Shown piece by piece: positions 1 to 5,440 of a stretch of 32,903 nucleotides of DNA; position 1 is the stretch's first letter; each line of letters opens with the position of its first letter. The position numbers and the translations under genes were made by a program. Origin of the DNA: Patescibacteria group bacterium (lineage in GTDB: Bacteria > Patescibacteriota > Patescibacteriia > 2-12-FULL-60-25); the NCBI GenBank assembly GCA_029210915.1, contig JARGGJ010000018.1, positions 1-32,903 on the forward strand, given 5' to 3'. The notes below the pieces were generated by a model. It did no database searches, was not told the DNA's origin, and saw only the letters and a program-made list of their open reading frames with translations.

Positions 1-78
1 CCTGAACTACGAACCGCCCATCAATTTTCATTATCTTAATCATAATTTGTTACCGATGTACCCTTCAAGTACAGATTC

Positions 79-107
79 TTGACAATTAAGCAAAATATTG
101 CTAGTTT
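79..107 (+). promoter_or_regulatory. Promoter candidate for the 359-1549 gene
   Basis: TTGACA (79-84) is followed after 17 nt by TAGTTT (102-107). The -35 is perfect and the -10 is weak. It would give a leader of about 245 nt before the ATG at 359. Confidence 0.4.
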
Positions 108-114
108 TATTTTA

Positions 115-358
115 ACTTACCGGTTGTTTTGGTTTAGGTAAAAGTTGCTAAAGAAAGCGGTTTTTACCTATACCAAAAGACGTTTTGGTGGGCTGTTCCT
201 TAAAAAAAGAGCAGATTGCCTCGAGGTTAGAAATAATCGAAAGAGGTGCCGAAAATTGTCGAGGATTACCCGATCCAAGGCGCAGCAAGTTGGAATGTTT
301 CCGGCTTGGATTAAACTCAAGGACGCTTGATGACTGCTAGCTGTAGAAGGGTGAAGAG
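115..358 (+). promoter_or_regulatory. Long structured 5' leader with two competing hairpins
   Basis: TTTTGGT (127-133) plus AGGTAAAA (136-143) can pair with TTTTACCT (162-169) plus ACCAAAA (172-178), giving a 15-bp stem with an internal loop. The same ACCAAAA can instead pair with TTTTGGT (183-189) across a GACG loop. The two folds exclude each other, as in attenuators and riboswitches. I recognise no known riboswitch class. A basic 61-codon frame (145-330, TTG start) runs through it but has no convincing ribosome site. Confidence 0.35.
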
Positions 359-1549
359 ATGAGCGTACAACATTTGAGTCAAAAGAGCGATCGCGTTGTT
401 TCCTTGAAAGCTGTTGTGACTGAAACAGGTTACGTGGTAGCAAAGGATTACGACAGGAGACGATTGCAAAAAGGTGACATTGGTTTGGAGTTGCGTATTG
501 ACCGCGGGAAATTGCGGGAGATGACCGGCGATCAACAAGTTGCCGTGCGTGCACTTGCGCCAGAGATGGCGCGTGAGTGGCAGAATCAACTTGGTATTCA
601 GGTTGAAGAGGAAGTTCTTACGCCCGGAATGGAAGTGCGCTACAAGAGCGTTGTTTCGGGAAAAACGGATGTTGGGCTAGCGATTGTCCGAAGCGTCAAA
701 TCTCCGATGGTGTCGCTGGACTGTTTGCATTCTGATGGAGTTTTGCGACGCAAGGTGGTTCCTTTGGCAGCTTACATTTTCGAGGAGCTGTCGAACCCAT
801 TTACAGGTGTAGAATCTTTGGTGATAGCCTTGGTGCATTATGCGCCTGAGCAAGTAACTAAAGAAAAGGCGACCTGCCTTAAGAGCGAAGCGGCACAGGA
901 TGAGTTAATTTTTGCGACAGAGGTTCATGATTACGTGAAAATACACTTAATTATGTCGCGTGATTTTAGCGAAGATCGTTGCATAGCTTTACTTAAGAAG
1001 TTGTACCCACCTAAGGGTTTCGTTCGTCGTTCTTCTCATGCGGTTCACATGGTTTTACTCGATCGTGTGCAAACCGAAGCTGGGCTTTTGCGTATGGCAC
1101 TGGAGTTTGAGCCCATAGAAACCGCAAATATTCGGCAACCGATTGACGAAGCGGCTTCACGCATGAAGAATGAACACTCGTTGGCTCAACTGGCAATGCG
1201 GACCGATGTTGACTGGTCGCACTCTCCGGTTGGTGATTTGCGAGTTGATGCGGTAAAAAAGATCAGTAACAATGAGTTACTGACACAAATTGCCCAAAAG
1301 TACGCTGACACCGAGAGAAAAGACGAAGTGGAACTTTGTCTGTTGGCAGTTTATCTCATCAGTGATTTCACCCTAAAGGTGGAGCTGTGGAGAGAGTGCG
1401 TACGAGTGATTAGAAATAGTGATAATTGCCGTCGCGTAAAAGATTATACAATTCGGGATTTCTGGCATCGAATGCTGGCAGAGAGTTCCAACTCCGAAGA
1501 ACGGCAAATTTTAAGAGATGCGTATTCGGATATGGGTCTTGTTCAATAG
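359..1549 (+). CDS. Unknown 396-aa cytoplasmic protein with a HEAT-like C-terminal stretch
   Basis: I do not recognise a family. The protein has no signal peptide or membrane segment. The start at 359 follows GAAGGGTGAAGAG, an acceptable ribosome site. Residues about 290-330 (RVDAVKKISNNELLTQIA) have the spacing of a helical-repeat unit seen in HEAT-like proteins, but a single unit is weak evidence. The N-terminal half has a run resembling a small beta domain (residues about 90-125). The gene stands alone with its own promoter candidate, a long leader and a rho-independent terminator directly after the stop. The coding status is sure from length and context; the function is open. Confidence 0.75.
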   Translation: MSVQHLSQKSDRVVSLKAVVTETGYVVAKDYDRRRLQKGDIGLELRIDRGKLREMTGDQQVAVRALAPEMAREWQNQLGIQVEEEVLTPGMEVRYKSVVSGKTDVGLAIVRSVKSPMVSLDCLHSDGVLRRKVVPLAAYIFEELSNPFTGVESLVIALVHYAPEQVTKEKATCLKSEAAQDELIFATEVHDYVKIHLIMSRDFSEDRCIALLKKLYPPKGFVRRSSHAVHMVLLDRVQTEAGLLRMALEFEPIETANIRQPIDEAASRMKNEHSLAQLAMRTDVDWSHSPVGDLRVDAVKKISNNELLTQIAQKYADTERKDEVELCLLAVYLISDFTLKVELWRECVRVIRNSDNCRRVKDYTIRDFWHRMLAESSNSEERQILRDAYSDMGLVQ

Positions 1550-1579
1550 CGAGATCTACCCACAGCGAGATCTACCCAC
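1548..1579 (+). repeat. Perfect tandem 16-mer over a stop codon
   Basis: AGCGAGATCTACCCAC occurs twice head to tail (1548-1563 and 1564-1579). The first copy begins inside the TAG stop of the preceding gene and the second runs into the terminator stem. Confidence 0.85.
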
Positions 1580-1602
1580 GATTACTTGGTCGTGGTTTTT
1601 TT
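1576..1602 (+). terminator. Rho-independent terminator
   Basis: CCACGA (1576-1581) pairs with TCGTGG (1590-1595), loop TTACTTGG, followed by seven T. Confidence 0.8.
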
Positions 1603-1668
1603 GACCATGATTATCTTGATTAACTATCAAATATTACCAGGATTGTTTTTTTATATTACTTAAGATTT

Positions 1669-1932
1669 TTAGGTTGAAGCAGTTTTTATTAGGATGAGTT
1701 TTTCTTTGCGAGATAGCTTTTTGATCACTGCTTCGCGTTTTTTAGCTGAAGATTCTGTGTGCCCATCTTCTGTCCAGAGGATTTTGACGGGGAGGCGGCA
1801 TCTTGTGTATTTGGAGGCTTTGCCTTGGTTGTGGGTTTTTAGGCGATTGTCGAGATCTGTGGTAATTCCCGTATATAGAGTATTGTCGGCACAACCGAGG
1901 ATATAAATATGCCAATTAGCTGATTTTTTCAT
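1669..1932 (-). CDS. GIY-YIG nuclease-family protein (UPF0213/YhbQ-like)
   Basis: An 87-aa single-domain GIY-YIG protein. Visible motifs are HIYIL (8-12) for the first Tyr, TLYTG (18-22) for the second, and TDLDNRLKTHNQGK (25-38) with the conserved Arg30 and the HNxGK signature of YhbQ-like proteins. YTRCRLPV and the Lys-rich C-terminus also fit. I chose the ATG at 1932 because homology begins there; the frame continues to 1992. No clear ribosome site is seen. It lies about 130 nt from a broken tRNA-Met piece, just as the second GIY-YIG gene (7488-7742) abuts a broken tRNA-Ser. Such proteins are presumed structure-specific DNA nucleases; the actual substrate is unknown. Confidence 0.85.
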   Translation of the reverse strand: MKKSANWHIYILGCADNTLYTGITTDLDNRLKTHNQGKASKYTRCRLPVKILWTEDGHTESSAKKREAVIKKLSRKEKLILIKTAST

Positions 1933-2019
1933 GATTATCATTATAGCAGATGAGGACTTGCAAAAAATGGCATAATTGGTTATTATCCTCAAAGTCTTAT
2001 GACTTTAACAACTTGCCGG

Positions 2020-2058
2020 AAATAATTGTTAATTGGTAATTGTTAATTGGTAATTAAA
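2020..2058. repeat. GTTAATTGGTAATT word repeat
   Basis: Near-tandem copies of a TTAATTGGTAATTG word. One of several distinct word-like repeats that fill the intergenic spaces of this window. Confidence 0.6.
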
Positions 2059-2062
2059 GCAT

Positions 2063-2118
2063 GTGGCGAGGTAGCTCCACCCTTCGCGTAAAGCTTCGGG
2101 TGGCAAGCAGTTGGTTAG
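2063..2118 (+). pseudogene. 5' fragment of tRNA-Met split by a 31-nt hairpin
   Basis: Positions 2063-2077 equal 2164-2178, the flank and first 13 nt of the intact tRNA-Met. Positions 2109-2118 (AGTTGGTTAG) equal 2179-2188, the D loop. Between them sits a 31-nt insert (2078-2108) with stem CCACCC/GGGTGG (2077-2082, 2098-2103). The insertion point is between tRNA positions 13 and 14, where the D stem meets the D loop. No 3' half follows, so this is a relic. Confidence 0.85.
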
Positions 2119-2121
2119 TGG

Positions 2122-2149
2122 TTGTATAAAGTAATGTAGTTGGTAAAAT
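2122..2149 (+). promoter_or_regulatory. Promoter candidate for tRNA-Met
   Basis: TTGTAT (2122-2127), 16 nt, TAAAAT (2144-2149), ending 16 nt before the tRNA. It matches the consensus moderately well. Confidence 0.45.
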
Positions 2150-2165
2150 TGAAGAAATATATCGT

Positions 2166-2242
2166 GGCGAGGTAGCTCAGTTGGTTAGAGCGCGGGACTC
2201 ATAAGCCCGAGGTCGTGGGTTCGATCCCCACCCTCGCTACCA
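2166..2242 (+). tRNA. tRNA-Met(CAT), elongator
   Basis: Acceptor GGCGAGG (2166-2172) pairs with CCTCGCT (2232-2238) with one G-T pair at 1-72. D arm GCTC/GAGC, anticodon loop CTCATAA, T arm GTGGG-TTCGATC-CCCAC, and CCA is encoded (2240-2242). Position 31-39 is an A-G mismatch next to the loop. The paired 1-72 end separates it from the initiator tRNA at 3505. A CAT tRNA could also be the lysidine-modified tRNA-Ile; I prefer elongator Met. Confidence 0.9.
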
Positions 2243-2365
2243 CGTAAAAAGCCGCTTAGAATAATAGGCGGCTTTTTACGTGCCCCGTGATTAATGAAGC
2301 AATAGAATAATTACCGAAATTAATTTTACGGGGCAAAGCATCTATAAGTATCGGCTTCACGTGGT
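2241..2365 (+). repeat. tRNA-trailing structured unit, copy 1
   Basis: It begins with a 15-bp perfect hairpin, CACGTAAAAAGCCGC with its complement, starting in the tRNA CCA. A second stem pairs CCCCGT with ACGGGG. It ends with CGGCTTCACGTGG, which can pair back with the CCACGT at the tRNA end and so close the whole unit. This copy lacks the hairpin insertion found in copies 2 and 3 after GTGCCCCG. The leading hairpin with its T run probably also terminates the tRNA transcript. Confidence 0.75.
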
Positions 2366-2380
2366 ACAGCCCCTCCAAAT

Positions 2381-2528
2381 GCCGCTTAGAATAATAGGCG
2401 GCTTTTTACGTGCCCCGCGTAAAGTGACTTCGTCACTACGCGGCGCTGCCGTGATTATGAGTGAACGTGGATCTGATGGATATCAGATTTACATGGCTTA
2501 GTATTTATAGTACCGGCTTCACGTGGCA
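2381..2528 (+). repeat. tRNA-trailing structured unit, copy 2
   Basis: Same start (GCCGCTTAGAATAATAGGCG) and same end (CCGGCTTCACGTGGCAC) as copy 1. Relative to copy 1 it carries a 34-nt palindromic insert at 2418-2451 between GCCCCG and TGATTA, plus a palindrome at 2471-2488 (ATCTGAT-GGAT-ATCAGAT). Confidence 0.8.
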
Positions 2529-2537
2529 CTGCCCTAT

Positions 2538-2564
2538 AAAAAAATCCCTAAATAGGGATTTTTT
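2538..2564 (+). terminator. Bidirectional-looking terminator
   Basis: ATCCCTA-AA-TAGGGAT flanked by A and T runs, closing the repeat array after tRNA-Met. Confidence 0.7.
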
Positions 2565-2751
2565 GTAATTTCCAAATTCCAATCACCAATAACCAATGGG
2601 ATTGAAGGGAACGAGAGGTTTGATGGGGATCGTGTTGGTAATGAGTGTCTCAGATTCGAATAGAACATCTTGCTTTGGTTATTAAAAAATTACTTGAAAA
2701 TGGGTGATTTTTTGTTGCTTTTTTTGTAATTAAATATTGACAGATTTACTC

Positions 2752-2779
2752 TTGACAAAGCCAAAGAGTTTGGTAGAGT
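2752..2779 (+). promoter_or_regulatory. Promoter for the 2814-3353 gene
   Basis: TTGACA (2752-2757), 16 nt, TAGAGT (2774-2779). The region just upstream (2567-2751) holds no gene that I can support. Confidence 0.55.
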
Positions 2780-2813
2780 ACAAAAGTTGTTCCTTACAGC
2801 AAAAGAGGCAAAG

Positions 2814-3353
2814 ATGATGCACGCAAATTTACGCTACATTAGCCGGGCTTGGCTGGATAGAAACGGGATATTTGAAGTTGTAATTACCTCCATTGGAGGA
2901 ATGGAATTTTCGCATTCCGTTTTTCGGCGCAGCGATGAATTATCCATCAGTTCAACTTATGATGGTAAGAAAAAGCAAACAACTTATCGCCCTACATTTA
3001 AACAGCTTTTACCGGCGCATTTGGCCAGTGATTTTGAGAGGTGTGTGATTTTTTATCATGATGGTAAAGGTGGAATATTGGGAAGTATCAACTTCAACCA
3101 TTGGATTTTTGACAGAGGTTCTGAACGGCATGTTCTTGCTGTAAGCGATGATGAAATGGTTCGTTTGTATTTGCCACCCATCAATAAACACGTGGTACCG
3201 TTTGGTACTGTGTATGTATCTTTTTGTTTTGAATGGCCGGGAATAGAGATGAAAGCAACAAAGTATAATCTTATCGTTCGAATTAAAAAAGATTTGCGAA
3301 TTTACTCGAGATCCAAAGATTGGCCGGTGATGCGCAAACGAGAAGCCTCATAA
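2814..3353 (+). CDS. Unknown 179-aa protein
   Basis: No family recognised. The frame is open from a TTG at 2787, but the ATG pair at 2814/2817 follows AAGAGG and lies at a sensible distance from the promoter, so I start there. The protein has no signal peptide or long hydrophobic segment. It is rich in aromatic and basic residues and looks like a mixed alpha/beta soluble protein, with several FxxxW and YxxF pairs. It sits alone between the two CAT tRNA genes and has its own promoter and terminator. Confidence 0.7.
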   Translation: MMHANLRYISRAWLDRNGIFEVVITSIGGMEFSHSVFRRSDELSISSTYDGKKKQTTYRPTFKQLLPAHLASDFERCVIFYHDGKGGILGSINFNHWIFDRGSERHVLAVSDDEMVRLYLPPINKHVVPFGTVYVSFCFEWPGIEMKATKYNLIVRIKKDLRIYSRSKDWPVMRKREAS

Positions 3354-3362
3354 AAAGCTCCG

Positions 3363-3385
3363 GACAGCAATTAGCTGTCTTTTTT
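3363..3385 (+). terminator. Rho-independent terminator
   Basis: GACAGC-AATTA-GCTGTC followed by a T run, ten bases after the stop of the preceding gene. Confidence 0.8.
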
Positions 3386-3457
3386 GATTTTGATTTTCAG
3401 GAACAATCTTGGGAATTAACAGGATTGATTTTAAGTATATTTAGCGGATTAAGAGAT

Positions 3458-3486
3458 TTGACAAATAGATGGATTTTGTATATGAT
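3458..3486 (+). promoter_or_regulatory. Strong promoter for initiator tRNA
   Basis: TTGACA (3458-3463), 17 nt, TATGAT (3481-3486), ending 18 nt before the tRNA 5' end. Confidence 0.8.
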
Positions 3487-3504
3487 GCGGTTAATCAAAT
3501 TTAT

Positions 3505-3580
3505 CGCGGGGTAGAGCAGTTGGCAGCTCGCCAGGCCCATAACCTGGAGGTCGTAGGTTCAAGTCCTACCCCCGCAACCA
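3505..3580 (+). tRNA. Initiator tRNA-fMet(CAT) with C33
   Basis: Acceptor CGCGGGG (3505-3511) faces CCCCGCA (3570-3576), leaving the C1-A72 mismatch that marks bacterial initiators. A11-T24 in the D stem also fits an initiator. CCA is encoded. Two features are odd. The anticodon loop reads CCCATAA, so position 33 is C instead of the near-universal U. The stem is CCAGG/CCTGG, so base pair 29-41 is A-T and the usual run of three G-C pairs is reduced to two. Confidence 0.93.
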
Positions 3581-3737
3581 CGTAAAAAGCCGCTTAGAAT
3601 AATAGGCGGCTTTTTACGTGCCTCGCGTAAAGTGACTTCGTCACCACGCGACGCTGCCGTGATTATGAATGAACGTGGATCTGATGGATATCAGATTTAC
3701 GAGGCAAAGCATCTATAAGTACCGGCTTCACGTGGCA
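3577..3737 (+). repeat. tRNA-trailing structured unit, copy 3
   Basis: The same unit as behind tRNA-Met, now behind the initiator tRNA. It has the leading 15-bp hairpin, a 34-nt palindromic insert at 3626-3659 almost identical to that of copy 2, the ATCTGAT-GGAT-ATCAGAT palindrome (3679-3696), and the closing CCGGCTTCACGTGGCAC. Confidence 0.8.
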
Positions 3738-3812
3738 CGCCTTGTAAAAAGCCACATAGAATTTGTGGTTTTTTAGTTACAATAAATTTCAGTGGTGGCT
3801 TCACGTGGCGCC
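3738..3812 (+). repeat. tRNA-trailing unit, short copy 4, with terminator
   Basis: A hairpin AAAAAGCCACA...TGTGGTTTTTT (3746-3775) acts as a likely terminator. The copy ends with GTGGCTTCACGTGGCGCC, the same closing motif as the other units. Confidence 0.6.
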
Positions 3813-3854
3813 ACCGGTTTATAATCCGCTTTGGTGGTTGCTTTTTTTTGAAGC

Positions 3855-4322
3855 CTATAATTCATCCTTGCAAATATTTGCAACAAGTTCGGAGCTGGAG
3901 CGGATTTTGCCGCCGCCGACGTTAAAGATGACTTTACAGCCGACTTCTTGGCAAATATCCCACTCCGGAATATCTTTTGGCAGGGCACGATCTCCGCCTT
4001 TGGCGAAGATGTCGGGTTTGATCTGTGCGATTGCGCCTGTAACGAATTGAGTTCCATCGTCCCAGGGGATGACGATGTCGACGCCTTTGATGCCATCTAT
4101 TATTTCCATACGATCATCGACAGGCATAAACTTGTATTGTTTTTTACGTTCCAAAAAACCATCTCCATTTAAAATAGCAATGAGAGTGCCGCCGAGTTCG
4201 GATGCTTCACGGAGGCAACGAAGGTGGCCGATGTGGAGTGGATCAAAACCGCCGGAGGTGGCTACGAGCGGGCGCGGTAAACTGTCAATTTGCGATATTA
4301 ATTCATCAATCGTGAGAATCAT
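3855..4322 (-). CDS. HxGH nucleotidyltransferase (cytidylyl/adenylyltransferase family)
   Basis: About 155 aa, one Rossmann-like nucleotidyltransferase domain. The nucleotide site is GGFDPLHIGHLR (residues about 24-35) with the HxGH motif, and the second signature is GKIRSSSEL near the C-terminus, corresponding to the ISSS motif. A KGGDR motif lies between. The size and motifs resemble the HldE/RfaE C-terminal domain and glycerol-phosphate cytidylyltransferase, which activate a sugar or glycerol phosphate with CTP or ATP. The sequence does not settle which substrate. The longer frame to 4361 would overlap the divergent promoter at 4367-4395, so the ATG at 4322 is preferred. Confidence 0.85.
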   Translation of the reverse strand: MILTIDELISQIDSLPRPLVATSGGFDPLHIGHLRCLREASELGGTLIAILNGDGFLERKKQYKFMPVDDRMEIIDGIKGVDIVIPWDDGTQFVTGAIAQIKPDIFAKGGDRALPKDIPEWDICQEVGCKVIFNVGGGKIRSSSELVANICKDEL

Positions 4323-4366
4323 AATACTTTTAGGATAGCTGAGTTGAGGGTGTACGGTCAAAGCGC

Positions 4367-4395
4367 TTGACCAGCCCGTTAACTCATGTTATAAA
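4367..4395 (+). promoter_or_regulatory. Promoter for the 4427-4729 gene
   Basis: TTGACC (4367-4372), 17 nt, TATAAA (4390-4395). The TTG that could start a longer protein is in fact the -35 box. Confidence 0.75.
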
Positions 4396-4426
4396 AGAGC
4401 CTCTTCCAGCACCAAAAGGAGAGATG

Positions 4427-4729
4427 ATGCCGCAGTTGATGTACTTTTATATCGTGAGAAGCCATAAGGAGGGTGAAGCCAGGGTGATTCGTGAATTTCA
4501 CGAAGATATACGCGGTCGGAGGATTCGTCCGTCGGGCACACTGTTTGAAATAAAACGAGAAATTGATCTTGCAGATCTAACAACCTGGGAAGAAATAAAT
4601 AAACAGTTGGCGGACGGTGCACGTGAACTCGGTATCACAACTCTGCACAATCTATATCCACCAGAGGACATGATGGCCGCTGTCAAAGTCGGCGAAAAGA
4701 TCCGTAAGCGCTTGCACTCAGCTGATTAA
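4427..4729 (+). CDS. Small unknown protein, 100 aa
   Basis: No family recognised. The ribosome site AAAGGAG precedes two adjacent ATG codons; the second (4427) has the better spacing. The protein is soluble, charged and mostly helical in appearance, with a strand-like MYFYIVRSH near the N-terminus and a helix rich in Glu and Lys at the end. It is monocistronic and divergent from the nucleotidyltransferase. Confidence 0.65.
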   Translation: MPQLMYFYIVRSHKEGEARVIREFHEDIRGRRIRPSGTLFEIKREIDLADLTTWEEINKQLADGARELGITTLHNLYPPEDMMAAVKVGEKIRKRLHSAD

Positions 4730-4744
4730 CTTTCACTTTCCATC

Positions 4745-4851
4745 TATTCACGATCTATAATTTTTGACCGCTTTGCTGTTTAGCGGACCAAAGCATGTTT
4801 GATTCTTCTTTGCCGGACTTATACTTTAGCTCGGTCTTTTTTTTACCTTGA
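4745..4851 (-). pseudogene. Detached 3' remnant of a MazG-like gene
   Basis: Read on the minus strand, this stretch encodes KTELKYKSGKEESNMLW and continues about ten more codons to a stop. The pattern K-E-KYKSG-ESN-W matches the C-terminus of the intact MazG-like protein next door (KAEQKYKSGIKESNIPW). There is no start or N-terminal part. The remnant and the intact gene are separated by the inverted-repeat element 4862-4999. Confidence 0.65.
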
Positions 4852-4861
4852 TTAACTAATT

Positions 4862-4999
4862 GTCTGAACCTTGATTTTAGCTCATATTCACGCTCAAATT
4901 ATCTTGATTACTGTAGGAATTTCTTTTATATATGATTAGTCTTCAATAAGTAATCAAGATAATTAGGTCGGTAATCGGTTTTATAATCAAGGTTCAGAC
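4862..4999. mobile_element. Inverted-repeat element A (138 bp, no gene)
   Basis: Terminal inverted repeats are GTCTGAACCTTGATT at the left and its complement at the right. A second internal pair, AATTATCTTGATTACT, faces AGTAATCAAGATAATT. The left 58 bases are nearly the same as element C (14126 on). It resembles a MITE but no target duplication is clear. The right end overlaps the last codons of the MazG-like gene. Confidence 0.75.
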
Positions 5000-5332
5000 G
5001 TTTTTCCATGGTATGTTTGATTCTTTGATACCGGATTTATATTTTTGTTCCGCTTTATCTTTTGTGAGTGCAAAACCCTCTTCCAGATCTACACCCAGTT
5101 GATTGGCGAGCCGGCAGATACCAAAAAGGAGATCTCCCATTTCGGCAATGAAGTAATTTTTATTATTTTTTACATAATCGATACGTTCGGCTTCGGATTT
5201 GTAGCGGAGGTGTTGGGACATTTCTACAAGTTCTTCGTGAATGTGATCGAATTTATCGATGTTGGGAACATCTTTCCAACCATTACCATTCGACCAGGAT
5301 TTGACGATTTGTTGAGCTTCGGAGATTTGCAT
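4994..5332 (-). CDS. MazG-like nucleotide pyrophosphohydrolase
   Basis: About 112 aa, a single all-helical MazG-type domain. HIHEELVEMSQHL carries the EExxE-like metal-binding helix and FIAEMGDLLFGI the second acidic motif ExxD. Family members hydrolyse NTPs or dNTPs to the monophosphate, a house-cleaning role. The C-terminal codons GTC TGA lie in the terminal repeat of element A, so the stop codon comes from the repeat. A detached 3' remnant of a second copy lies beyond the element. The ATG at 5332 or the one two codons upstream could start it. Confidence 0.85.
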   Translation of the reverse strand: MQISEAQQIVKSWSNGNGWKDVPNIDKFDHIHEELVEMSQHLRYKSEAERIDYVKNNKNYFIAEMGDLLFGICRLANQLGVDLEEGFALTKDKAEQKYKSGIKESNIPWKNV

Positions 5333-5340
5333 AATCAATA

Positions 5341-5440
5341 GTTTGTAAAGTTTTTAAAGTTAAAAGTTTATAAGGTATAAAACCATTTGATCACCACTTT
5401 AACAACTTTACAAACTTTATGAACTTTATAAACTTTATAA
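5341..5440. repeat. Inverted AACTTTATAAACTTT word repeat
   Basis: GTTTGTAAAGTTTTTAAAG on the left faces tandem AACTTTATAAACTTTATAAA on the right, forming a large hairpin between two convergently oriented reading directions. It runs into the 3' end of the MFS gene. Confidence 0.65.

Noticed and set aside
145-330. Basic 61-codon frame in the leader of the first gene
   Set aside because: TTG start, no ribosome site, and it overlaps the structured leader.
4994-4999. Recoding of TGA as glycine, as in Gracilibacteria
   Set aside because: TGA ends well-formed genes at the expected length (YchF, MazG-like) and does not interrupt conserved frames.
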